Shown here piece by piece: positions 1 through 5,351 of a DNA stretch of 5,817 nucleotides. The stretch is taken from positions 1 through 5,817 of the forward strand of contig JAEZHT010000046.1 in the NCBI GenBank assembly GCA_023436805.1. Direction: 5' to 3'. Both the position numbers and the translations under genes were made by a program. The DNA is from Bacillota bacterium. GTDB taxonomy: Bacteria > Bacillota_I > Bacilli_A > Acholeplasmatales > UBA5453. The notes under the pieces were generated by a model that worked only from the letters and a program-made list of their open reading frames with translations, ran no database searches and was not told where the DNA came from. The first letter of the stretch is position 1; every line of letters starts with the position of its first letter.

Positions 1-843
1 ATGTGGGTGTATGCATACGCGGGAGAATCTTATTACTTCAAAGGGCTTAGGACAGCCTATGTCTGGATATTTTTAATGATATTCCCCCTGTATAAGCAGT
101 TGAATCCCATCGGCAAAGTCACATTTCTAGCGGTAGGTCAAGGCGATACGACCATCATTGAGCGACCGTATGGGTCCTGCACAGTAGTGATCGATGCTTT
201 TGGTGATGTCGTAAATTACCTAGAGAATAACCATATCCAAACCATCGATTATCTCATCATCACGCATGGTGACTATGATCATCATAAAGAAACAGAACAC
301 CTGTTGAGTACATTTGAAGTGAAACAGTTGGTACTATCGAAATATGATTATGGTGACTTTGAACAATCCATGAGAAGCTACGCCCCAATCTATGTCCAAG
401 GTGGCGATACCTTATATTGTGGGGATATCACCTTGAATGTGTTGTCACCTACCCAAAACCATCGTTCAAGCAATGAAAACTCCATTGTCATACAAACTGA
501 GATATCAGGCACAACCTATTTATTTACGGGCGATATGGAATTCTATGCCGAACAAGACTTGGTGAATCGTTACGGACAATACCTTCAAAGTGACGTATTA
601 AAAGTCGGACACCATGGGTCAAGATCATCGACACATGTGGGCTTCTTAACACGGGTTCAACCTGAAATCGCCATCGTATCCGCTGGTAAAGACAACGCCT
701 TCGGACACCCGCATCCAGAGGTGATAGAGAGATTGAACGCTTCTATGATAAAAATATACCAAACTGGTGTGGTTCAAACGATTACCTTCTTAGATTTACC
801 TTTTTATCGGCGTTATGTCATTTTAGTGCACAAACCAGGCTAA
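1..843 (+). CDS. comEC: ComEC/Rec2-type DNA uptake channel, C-terminal part (5' end outside window)
   Basis: The visible 280 residues look like the end of ComEC, the membrane channel that takes single-stranded DNA into the cell. A hydrophobic stretch at about residues 19-32 would be the last membrane helix. After it comes a metallo-beta-lactamase-like domain: VGQGD at 45-49 (usually DVGQGD; here A precedes VGQGD), the metal-binding HGDYDH at 89-94, LFTGD at 174-178, HHGS at 204-207 and GHPHPEV at 235-241. Family members are usually 700-800 residues with an N-terminal domain and a large multi-helix competence domain, so the reading frame almost certainly continues upstream and the ATG at base 1 is probably internal. 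The position directly before holA is the usual Firmicutes arrangement. A stand-alone metallo-hydrolase is a less likely alternative. Whether the cell is naturally competent cannot be judged here. Confidence 0.88.
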   Translation: MWVYAYAGESYYFKGLRTAYVWIFLMIFPLYKQLNPIGKVTFLAVGQGDTTIIERPYGSCTVVIDAFGDVVNYLENNHIQTIDYLIITHGDYDHHKETEHLLSTFEVKQLVLSKYDYGDFEQSMRSYAPIYVQGGDTLYCGDITLNVLSPTQNHRSSNENSIVIQTEISGTTYLFTGDMEFYAEQDLVNRYGQYLQSDVLKVGHHGSRSSTHVGFLTRVQPEIAIVSAGKDNAFGHPHPEVIERLNASMIKIYQTGVVQTITFLDLPFYRRYVILVHKPG

Positions 844-856
844 AATATAGTATAAT
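827..856 (+). promoter_or_regulatory. Possible promoter for holA-exonuclease
   Basis: A perfect TATAAT (851-856) lies just after the comEC stop codon and about 25 bases before the holA start. The best -35 match is TGCACA at 827-832 (4 of 6) with an 18-base spacer, so this half is weak. Transcription would begin near 863 and leave a short leader that includes the holA ribosome binding site. It may allow holA to be expressed independently of comEC; read-through from comEC is equally possible because no terminator is seen between them. Confidence 0.42.
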
Positions 857-881
857 ATTCATTAAGAAAGAGGGAGATTTC

Positions 882-1832
882 ATGCCTGATTTGATGTATC
901 TTTATATCGGTAATGACCCATTTTTAGTAGAAAATGCTGTGGAACAATTGGTGAAGAAATTGGATGTTGACCCATTCAACGTCTTAACCTATGATTTGGA
1001 TGAACATGGTCTCGATGAACTACTCCAAGAAATGAATACCATTTCTTTTTTCGCTGACAAAAAAATCATTAAAGTCAAGCACCCATGGTTTTTTTATGAA
1101 GAAAAAGCCGATGATTATCTATCCGACTTCATCAAGTATTTCCATAATCCAAATGAAGATACCACCCTCATTTTTATGTTAGAACGTGGGATGGATGCGA
1201 GTTTACCCGCAACCAAGGAAGCCAAAAAATACGTCCGTATCGAAACGGTCGCAGATATGGCTAAAGAAGACTTTAAACCCTATGTCAGAAAAGCATTTGA
1301 GTCTTTAAAATATACGATTGAAGATTTGGCGGTCGATGAATTATTAGAACGCACAAACTATGATATCTCCATGCTCAACAATGAGATTGCGAAACTCAAA
1401 TTGTTCGCTTTTGATGATAAACGTATCACCCTTAAAGATATCAAGCAGTTGGTTGCGAGAAACTTAGAAGAAAACATTTTCGAATTGACCAACGCGGTTT
1501 TAGCCAAAAATAAAAAACGTATCTTGGAAGTCTATTACGATTTACTAGAAAAAAATGAAGACCCAATTCGAATCATCTTCAACATTTCTTCTAAATTAAA
1601 AGAAACCATCCAAACCAAACAATTGTTAGAAAAAGGATACAACCAAGAAGCCATCGCTTCGTATTTTAATGTGAAATCGAGCAAAGCTTATTATATGGTT
1701 AAGAATGCACAACAAATATCGAGACCGAATTTGGAGTCCTTATATGAAAAATTGTCCAACCTCGACTATGACATCAAATCTGGTCGAATGGACAAAAAAT
1801 TAGGCTTAGAATTATTTTTATTGGAGGTTTAA
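882..1832 (+). CDS. holA: DNA polymerase III delta subunit (clamp loader)
   Basis: This 316-residue protein matches HolA, the delta subunit that opens the sliding clamp as part of the clamp-loader complex. Visible family signs are the N-terminal LYIGNDPFLVE (7-17), which corresponds to the degenerate P-loop region of delta proteins, NLEENIFELTNAV (194-206) at the start of the C-terminal collar domain, and the closing DIKSGRMDKKLGLELFLL (297-314), typical of the end of the family. The length is near the usual 330-350. The ATG at 882 is chosen because AGGGAG (871-876) sits five bases before it; the in-frame ATG at 894 lacks such spacing. The gene lies 38 bases after comEC, as in many Firmicutes, and its last codons contain the GGAGG that serves the next gene, one base downstream. 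The two are very probably co-transcribed and translationally coupled. Confidence 0.93.
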   Translation: MPDLMYLYIGNDPFLVENAVEQLVKKLDVDPFNVLTYDLDEHGLDELLQEMNTISFFADKKIIKVKHPWFFYEEKADDYLSDFIKYFHNPNEDTTLIFMLERGMDASLPATKEAKKYVRIETVADMAKEDFKPYVRKAFESLKYTIEDLAVDELLERTNYDISMLNNEIAKLKLFAFDDKRITLKDIKQLVARNLEENIFELTNAVLAKNKKRILEVYYDLLEKNEDPIRIIFNISSKLKETIQTKQLLEKGYNQEAIASYFNVKSSKAYYMVKNAQQISRPNLESLYEKLSNLDYDIKSGRMDKKLGLELFLLEV

Positions 1833-1833
1833 T

Positions 1834-2502
1834 ATGCTGGTTGAAAAATATGAACACATTTTGATATTTGACTTTGAAACCACAGGTCTATATCCAAAAA
1901 CCGATAACGTCATTGAAATTGGGGCGGTCTTGTTAAAAAGAGACCCCATTTTAATGCAATACCGTACAGAACAAGAACTGTCGGTGTTGATCCGTCAAGA
2001 CAGACCACTCCCAGCTAAAATTGTAGAGATTACACACATCACCGATGAGATGTTATTACGGGATGGGATTGAAGAAAAAGAAGCATTCCTACAATTGAAA
2101 GCGTTGATTCGTCCAAATACATTGCTTGTCGCTTATAATATCGCCTTCGATTATGGTTTTTTAAAAGCATTGTACCGCAGACATGTCGACCCATTCTATG
2201 AAATCGAAGAAGACTTGTTAGATGTGATGGCTATTTATCGTGACCGTCACCCTTTCCCGCATCGATTGGATAACGTAGTACTTACCTATCAAATCGACCA
2301 TAAAAATACCCATAGAGCAATTGATGATGTTAAAGCCACTTTGAAAGGCTTGACTGCGATGATCAAAGAAAGAGACACCATCGACAAATACATCAACGTC
2401 ATTGGGTATAATCCAAAATACCCACCTGCAGGACCACTCAATAAATTGGTTCGTATGGTGCCACAATACGGGAACCGTTTGGAAATCGAGAAGTTAAAAT
2501 AA
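1834..2502 (+). CDS. DEDDh-family 3'-5' exonuclease (DnaQ/PolC-exonuclease-like)
   Basis: The 222-residue protein is a DEDDh exonuclease, the fold used for proofreading by DNA polymerase III epsilon and by the exonuclease domain of PolC. The catalytic set is complete: D13 and E15 in FDFETTG (Exo I), D106 in NIAFDYGFL (Exo II), and H160 and D165 in HRAIDD (Exo III). About 45 residues follow the fold (roughly 178-222), including INVIGYNPKYPPAGP (187-201), whose role I do not know. The start has GGAGG (1823-1827) six bases upstream, inside the end of holA, and only one base separates the two genes. No polymerase domain is attached, so it is a stand-alone nuclease. It could proofread for a DnaE-type polymerase, act in repair, or degrade RNA; DNA proofreading is inferred only from the family and its pairing with holA. 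Confidence 0.85.
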   Translation: MLVEKYEHILIFDFETTGLYPKTDNVIEIGAVLLKRDPILMQYRTEQELSVLIRQDRPLPAKIVEITHITDEMLLRDGIEEKEAFLQLKALIRPNTLLVAYNIAFDYGFLKALYRRHVDPFYEIEEDLLDVMAIYRDRHPFPHRLDNVVLTYQIDHKNTHRAIDDVKATLKGLTAMIKERDTIDKYINVIGYNPKYPPAGPLNKLVRMVPQYGNRLEIEKLK

Positions 2503-2528
2503 AAAAAAACACATCCGAGATGTGCTTA
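2501..2528 (-). terminator. Rho-independent terminator of rpsT
   Basis: Read on the minus strand, a hairpin with core arms CACATC and GATGTG (bases 2510-2515 and 2519-2524) and a three-base loop is followed by nine T residues (complement of 2501-2509). G-U and A-U pairs extend the stem to about nine pairs. The rpsT stop codon (2526-2528) touches the base of the stem. The plus strand can form the same hairpin but is followed by CTTATTG and not by a T run, so it would be a poor terminator for the exonuclease gene that converges on it. Confidence 0.82.
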
Positions 2529-2789
2529 TTGTAGTTTGTTAACTAGTTGTGCAAGTTGAGATTTGTGGTTGGCAACAAAGTTTTTGTGGAAAATACCTTT
2601 GGCTTGCCCCTTATCCAATTTCTTATTTGCAAAAGATAGATTGACTAATGCCTTTTCTTTATCTCCAGCTGTTACTGCCTTCTCTACTGCTTTGATAGCG
2701 GTTTTGGTAGAAGATTTGAATGATGCATTGATTAATCTGCGCTTTTCGTTTGTCTTGATACGTTTGATTTGTTGTTTGATGTTAGCCAT
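2526..2789 (-). CDS. rpsT: 30S ribosomal protein S20
   Basis: The 87-residue, lysine-rich protein is S20, a primary 16S rRNA-binding protein of the small subunit. It begins MANIKQQIKRIKTNEKRR, the well-known S20 opening, and keeps TAIKAVEKAV (30-39), the FANKKLDKGQAKG stretch (53-65) and HKN (68-70). The length is normal. The start is fixed by the MANIK family start and by GGAGGTGA four bases upstream; an upstream in-frame ATG at 2813 would add eight residues spanning the ribosome binding site and is rejected. The usual NxAARxKSRL near the C-terminus reads NFVANHKSQL here, losing two arginines. It sits beside holA as in many Firmicutes but in opposite orientation, on its own transcript with its own promoter and terminator. 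Confidence 0.96.
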   Translation of the reverse strand: MANIKQQIKRIKTNEKRRLINASFKSSTKTAIKAVEKAVTAGDKEKALVNLSFANKKLDKGQAKGIFHKNFVANHKSQLAQLVNKLQ

Positions 2790-2793
2790 AATG

Positions 2794-2801
2794 TCACCTC
2801 C
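2794..2801 (-). promoter_or_regulatory. Full-consensus ribosome binding site of rpsT
   Basis: The minus strand reads GGAGGTGA, an eight-base perfect match to the anti-Shine-Dalgarno end of 16S rRNA, four bases before the ATG at 2789. It is the strongest ribosome binding site in the window, as expected for a ribosomal protein, and it settles the start codon. Confidence 0.92.
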
Positions 2802-2818
2802 CGTGATAAGCAACTCAA

Positions 2819-2847
2819 ATTATACCAAATGGCATTTTAAAAAGCAA
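2819..2847 (-). promoter_or_regulatory. Promoter of rpsT
   Basis: On the minus strand, TTGCTT (2842-2847) is separated by exactly 17 bases from a perfect TATAAT (2819-2824). The -10 box is preceded by TGG, an extended -10 element. Predicted transcription starts near 2812, giving a leader of only about 23 nt, so there is no room for a structured ribosomal-protein leader. The upstream part overlaps the region used by pgsA on the other strand. Confidence 0.8.
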
Positions 2848-2864
2848 CTATTAAAGGAAAAATA

Positions 2865-2873
2865 TGTTAAAAT
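2865..2873 (+). promoter_or_regulatory. Possible extended -10 promoter of pgsA
   Basis: TGTTAAAAT (2865-2873) is an extended -10 element (TGn followed by TAAAAT, 5 of 6). No recognisable -35 box lies at the right distance; that position, about 2845-2850, overlaps the -35 box of rpsT on the other strand. Transcription would start near 2880, about 17 nt before the pgsA start. Confidence 0.45.
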
Positions 2874-2896
2874 AAGTTGAAAGAGAGAGATGATGG

Positions 2897-3466
2897 ATGA
2901 CATTGCCAAATAAACTCACTTTAAGCCGTTTCGTTGCGATTCCGGTGATGGTGATTATCAGTTTTTTAGAACCACTACAAAGCGTGGATGATGTGCTTTT
3001 CGGACTCGATTTAGCACAATTGTTTTTCGCGATTTTATTTATCCTCGCGAGCTTCACGGATTTCTTAGATGGCTACCTAGCCCGAAAGAACAATCAAGTC
3101 ACGACATTTGGGAAATTCACTGACCCAATCGCTGACAAATTATTGGTATTAACAGCATTCTTGTATTTACAATCCACAACCAACCGTGTGCTTTGGTGGA
3201 TGACCCTCATCGTCGTAGCACGAGAATTCATCGTGACAGGGGTTAGATTAATTGCTGTTGAACGTGGTAAAGTCATCGCTGCTAGTCCATTTGGTAAACT
3301 CAAAATGGTCACCACAGTGATTGCATTGGTGGTATTGTTATTCAATGATTTTGGATTACCAACACTGATCGGCGATATTCTACTATGGTTGGCACTCATA
3401 TTCACCGTTTTATCCGGGGCAGACTATTTTTGGAAAAATCGTCACCTCGTATTCGAATCTATTTAA
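2897..3466 (+). CDS. pgsA: CDP-diacylglycerol--glycerol-3-phosphate 3-phosphatidyltransferase
   Basis: The 189-residue integral membrane enzyme makes phosphatidylglycerophosphate from CDP-diacylglycerol and glycerol 3-phosphate, the committed step to phosphatidylglycerol. The CDP-alcohol phosphotransferase signature is exact: D55, D58, G59, A62, R63, G72, D76 and D80 in DxxDGxxAR-x8-GxxxDxxxD. The opening LPNKLTLSRF (3-12) and AREFIVTGVR (108-117) are typical of PgsA as opposed to other family members. Hydrophobic stretches lie at about 13-24, 35-54, 81-92, 98-108, 138-150 and 156-173. The usual GKxKTxxQ reads GKLKMVTT (133-140). The ATG at 2897 is the first in frame after a stop at 2891; the ribosome binding site is only a purine-rich GAGAGAGA (about 2883-2890). 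It precedes recA as in Bacillus, without the intervening cinA. Confidence 0.94.
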   Translation: MTLPNKLTLSRFVAIPVMVIISFLEPLQSVDDVLFGLDLAQLFFAILFILASFTDFLDGYLARKNNQVTTFGKFTDPIADKLLVLTAFLYLQSTTNRVLWWMTLIVVAREFIVTGVRLIAVERGKVIAASPFGKLKMVTTVIALVVLLFNDFGLPTLIGDILLWLALIFTVLSGADYFWKNRHLVFESI

Positions 3467-3479
3467 AAAAGTAAAAAAC

Positions 3480-3493
3480 ACCTCGCAAGGGGT
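3480..3493 (+). other. GNRA-capped hairpin in the pgsA-recA gap
   Basis: ACCTC (3480-3484) and GGGGT (3489-3493) can pair, with one G-U pair, around a GCAA tetraloop. The plus strand continues TATATATCTAA, so it lacks the T run of a terminator. On the minus strand a T-rich run follows, but no gene on that strand would use it. It lies 13 bases before the recA ribosome binding site, so it may be a decayed terminator, an RNA-stability element or chance. I see no convincing separate recA promoter in this gap. Confidence 0.45.
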
Positions 3494-3518
3494 ATATATC
3501 TAATATAGGAGGCCAAAC

Positions 3519-4508
3519 ATGGACATCAAAAAACAAGAAGCATTGCTCAATGCGATGAAGCAAATAGAAAAACAATATGGTAAAGGCGCTGTCATGAAAT
3601 TGGGTGATGAAGCAGATAGACACATCGAATCATCCCCATCCGGATCCATCGCTTTAGACGTAGCTTTAGGCATTGGTGGCTACCCGAAAGGTAGAATCGT
3701 AGAAATTTATGGACCAGAATCATCTGGTAAAACCACATTCGCTTTAACCGCGATTGCAGAAGTACAAAGACAAGGTGGATTTGCAGCATTCATCGATGCT
3801 GAACACGCCTTAGACCCACAATACGCTAGAGCATTAGGTGTCGATGTCGACAACTTGATTTTGTCACAACCAGATACTGGTGAACAAGCGTTAGAAATTG
3901 CTGAAGCTTTAATCCGAAGTGGTGCGATTGGTATCGTCGTTGTAGACTCGGTTGCAGCTTTGGTACCTGAAGCAGAAATCAATGGTGATATGGGTGATTC
4001 ACACGTCGGTTTACAAGCCCGCTTGATGAGCCAAGCCATGAGAAAATTGTCTGGGATCATCAACAAGACCAATACGATTGCCATATTCATCAACCAAATT
4101 CGTGAAAAAGTAGGCGTGATGTTTGGTAACCCAGAAACCACATCTGGTGGTAGAGCGTTGAAATTCTATGCATCAGTTAGACTTGAAGTTAGAAGAAGTG
4201 AACAAATCAAAGCAGGCAATGATGTGGTCGGTAATAAAGTCAACATCAAAGTCGTGAAGAATAAAGTAGCGCCACCATTCAAACAAGCCAGTGTGGACAT
4301 TGTTTATGGTAAAGGTGTATCCAAAATGGGTGAATTGGTCGACCTCGCTGTTGAACTTGAAATCATCAAGAAGAGTGGTGCTTGGTATGCTTATGAAGGT
4401 GAAAAGATTGGTCAAGGTCGTGAAAACGCCAAAGATTATTTGGAAACCCATGTAGACATGGCTAAAGCAATTGAAGTCAAAGTCAGACAAGCTTATCAAC
4501 TCAAATAA
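3519..4508 (+). CDS. recA: Recombinase RecA
   Basis: RecA forms a filament on single-stranded DNA and drives homologous pairing and strand exchange with ATP. The 329-residue protein carries Walker A GPESSGKTT (65-73), catalytic-type E95 in DAEHALD, Walker B VVVDS (140-144), the MGDSHVGLQARLMSQA stretch around the L1 loop (158-173), and INQIREKVGVMFGNPETTSGG (191-211) covering the nucleotide-sensing Q193 and the L2 loop. It is slightly short because it ends at QAYQLK without the acidic tail found in many RecA proteins. AGGAGG (3507-3512) lies six bases before the ATG. pgsA is 52 bases upstream on the same strand, with no clear terminator between, so co-transcription is likely. No GAAC-N4-GTTC LexA box is present upstream, which suggests that there is no classical SOS control. 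Confidence 0.98.
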   Translation: MDIKKQEALLNAMKQIEKQYGKGAVMKLGDEADRHIESSPSGSIALDVALGIGGYPKGRIVEIYGPESSGKTTFALTAIAEVQRQGGFAAFIDAEHALDPQYARALGVDVDNLILSQPDTGEQALEIAEALIRSGAIGIVVVDSVAALVPEAEINGDMGDSHVGLQARLMSQAMRKLSGIINKTNTIAIFINQIREKVGVMFGNPETTSGGRALKFYASVRLEVRRSEQIKAGNDVVGNKVNIKVVKNKVAPPFKQASVDIVYGKGVSKMGELVDLAVELEIIKKSGAWYAYEGEKIGQGRENAKDYLETHVDMAKAIEVKVRQAYQLK

Positions 4509-4509
4509 C

Positions 4510-4542
4510 AAAAAACGCTAGCGGCTGCTAGCGTATTTTTTT
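4510..4542. terminator. Bidirectional terminator between recA and the convergent membrane-protein gene
   Basis: Perfect eight-base arms ACGCTAGC (4515-4522) and GCTAGCGT (4527-4534) enclose a four-base loop. Seven T residues follow on the plus strand (4536-4542) and a run of A residues precedes (4510-4515), which is a T run on the minus strand. It therefore suits both recA and the leftward gene whose stop codon (4541-4543) overlaps the plus-strand T tract. Confidence 0.92.
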
Positions 4543-5128
4543 AGGCTGGAATGATTTGTGTATTGTCTTTGATCAAATCGTATGGTAAACGAACATAAAT
4601 GGTTCTTGGGAAAATCTCACCCATAATGTTTTCTTCATAAGTGATTTTCGCATACAAGAATGGACCCGTGGCTTGGACAAATGGAAGTATATTGGAATCC
4701 ATATCATAATTGAAGTTCATTTGAACGGAACGGGTTTGATTGAGTGTGACCGATTGTTCCGTGGACAATTCGGAATATTTTGCCCAACGTGTCGCTAATT
4801 GAAATTGAATGCGAATGTTTGTGATTGGATTGATACCTGTTTCTCTGGTAAGTTTGTAGTCAAATTTGTAGTAACCACCTAAATTTTCATCGTTAGGTAA
4901 ACGTACCTGTGTTATTTTGTATTCTATTGCGAAAACAGGCATATCATCGAGACTCACGACTTCAGCTTGTTTGTTTTCAAACAAAACAGGTTTGCTGTCT
5001 AAATATTTTTGAAGATAGATGCTTGGTATAAAGATGATTGGTAAAACAACGAAAAATAAAACCGCAAAAATCACTAAACGGTGTTGATAAATCCATGCCC
5101 ATTTGCTGATTTTTTTAACTTTTCTCAT
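4541..5128 (-). CDS. Uncharacterised protein with one N-terminal membrane anchor
   Basis: I do not recognise this 195-residue protein. It opens with a basic segment (MRKVKKISKW), followed by a strongly hydrophobic stretch at about residues 18-40, and then about 155 polar residues with alternating hydrophobic positions that suggest a beta-rich domain. By the positive-inside rule the N-terminus is cytoplasmic and the domain lies outside. There are no cysteines, no lipobox and no obvious catalytic motif. Possible landmarks are LGGYYKFDYKLTRETG (83-98) and YVRLPYDL (178-185). The ATG at 5128 is chosen because GAGGG lies five bases upstream and because a likely -10 box falls inside the longer reading frame from 5170. 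The gene converges on recA through a shared terminator and diverges from rny. It could be an accessory surface or envelope protein; function is unknown. Confidence 0.75.
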   Translation of the reverse strand: MRKVKKISKWAWIYQHRLVIFAVLFFVVLPIIFIPSIYLQKYLDSKPVLFENKQAEVVSLDDMPVFAIEYKITQVRLPNDENLGGYYKFDYKLTRETGINPITNIRIQFQLATRWAKYSELSTEQSVTLNQTRSVQMNFNYDMDSNILPFVQATGPFLYAKITYEENIMGEIFPRTIYVRLPYDLIKDNTQIIPA

Positions 5129-5133
5129 AAAAT

Positions 5134-5138
5134 CCCTC
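5134..5138 (-). promoter_or_regulatory. Ribosome binding site deciding the start of the membrane-protein gene
   Basis: GAGGG on the minus strand lies five bases before the ATG at 5128. The in-frame ATG at 5140 overlaps this site, and the ATG at 5170 has only T-rich sequence upstream, so both longer starts are disfavoured. Confidence 0.7.
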
Positions 5139-5153
5139 ATTTCACGTAACCTT

Positions 5154-5159
5154 ATTATA
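5154..5159 (-). promoter_or_regulatory. Possible -10 box of the membrane-protein gene
   Basis: A perfect TATAAT on the minus strand would start transcription near 5147, about 19 nt before the chosen ATG. The -35 position (about 5177-5182) is only a T run, so the promoter is incomplete by consensus; the T tract might act as an upstream element. Confidence 0.48.
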
Positions 5160-5198
5160 CTACACGCCATTCTAAAAAAAAAGTCGGAATGTAATGCG

Positions 5199-5227
5199 TT
5201 GACTAAAAGTCATTTCTCCTATATAAT
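5199..5227 (+). promoter_or_regulatory. Strong sigma-A-type promoter of rny
   Basis: TTGACT (5199-5204), a 17-base spacer and TATAAT (5222-5227) match the vegetative consensus at 11 of 12 positions with ideal spacing. Transcription should begin near 5234, leaving a leader of about 118 nt before the rny start at 5352. This is the best promoter in the window by consensus. Confidence 0.85.
5200..5212. repeat. Inverted repeat over the rny -35 box
   Basis: TGACT (5200-5204) and AGTCA (5208-5212) form a perfect five-base inverted repeat with an AAA centre. The left arm is most of the -35 box, so a protein bound here would compete with RNA polymerase. A five-base arm can arise by chance, so operator function is only suggested. 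Confidence 0.4.
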
Positions 5228-5233
5228 TAAAGA

Positions 5234-5351
5234 GTAGTACCCAGGAATAAAACCTTAAATAAAAGTATATCAATTTTGATAATGTTGTTTAATATATTTA
5301 ACGCTCATGTAATGAAAATGTAACAAATTAAAACAAATGGAGGAATGAACG
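5234..5351 (+). other. A+T-rich leader of rny
   Basis: About 118 nt separate the predicted transcription start from the rny ATG. The stretch has a six-base inverted repeat, TATCAA and TTGATA (5268-5273 and 5276-5281), a near-palindrome around 5287-5302, and three tiny start-to-stop frames (ATG-TAA at 5307, ATG-AAA-ATG-TAA at 5312, ATG-GAG-GAA-TGA at 5337). I see no known riboswitch, T-box or terminator in it. Confidence 0.45.

Noticed and set aside
2218..2466. Leftward open frame inside the exonuclease gene
   Set aside because: It lies fully antisense to a gene with complete catalytic motifs and shows no family features or ribosome binding site.
2563..2880. Rightward open frame across rpsT
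   Set aside because: It is the antisense shadow of S20 and runs through the rpsT promoter.
2851..3405. Leftward open frames over pgsA
   Set aside because: They are antisense to a gene with an exact CDP-alcohol transferase signature and have no support of their own.
3467..3518. Separate recA promoter or SOS box in the pgsA-recA gap
   Set aside because: TATATA at 3493 has no -35 partner, TAATAT at 3501 is too close to the ribosome binding site, and no GAAC-N4-GTTC is present.
3592..4511. Leftward open frames over recA
   Set aside because: They are shadows of recA; low-complexity translations and no start signals.
5129..5170. Longer N-terminus for the membrane protein (start at 5170 or 5140)
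   Set aside because: The likely -10 box lies inside the 5170 frame and the ribosome binding site fits the ATG at 5128.
5171..5212. Leftward 13-codon frame in the divergent gap
   Set aside because: AGGAG is only two bases from its ATG and the peptide is short and uninformative.
5189..5314. Direct repeat of ATGTAATG (5189-5196 and 5307-5314)
   Set aside because: Eight A+T-rich bases repeated twice in a 220-base gap can easily be chance, and no further copies or spacing rule were seen.
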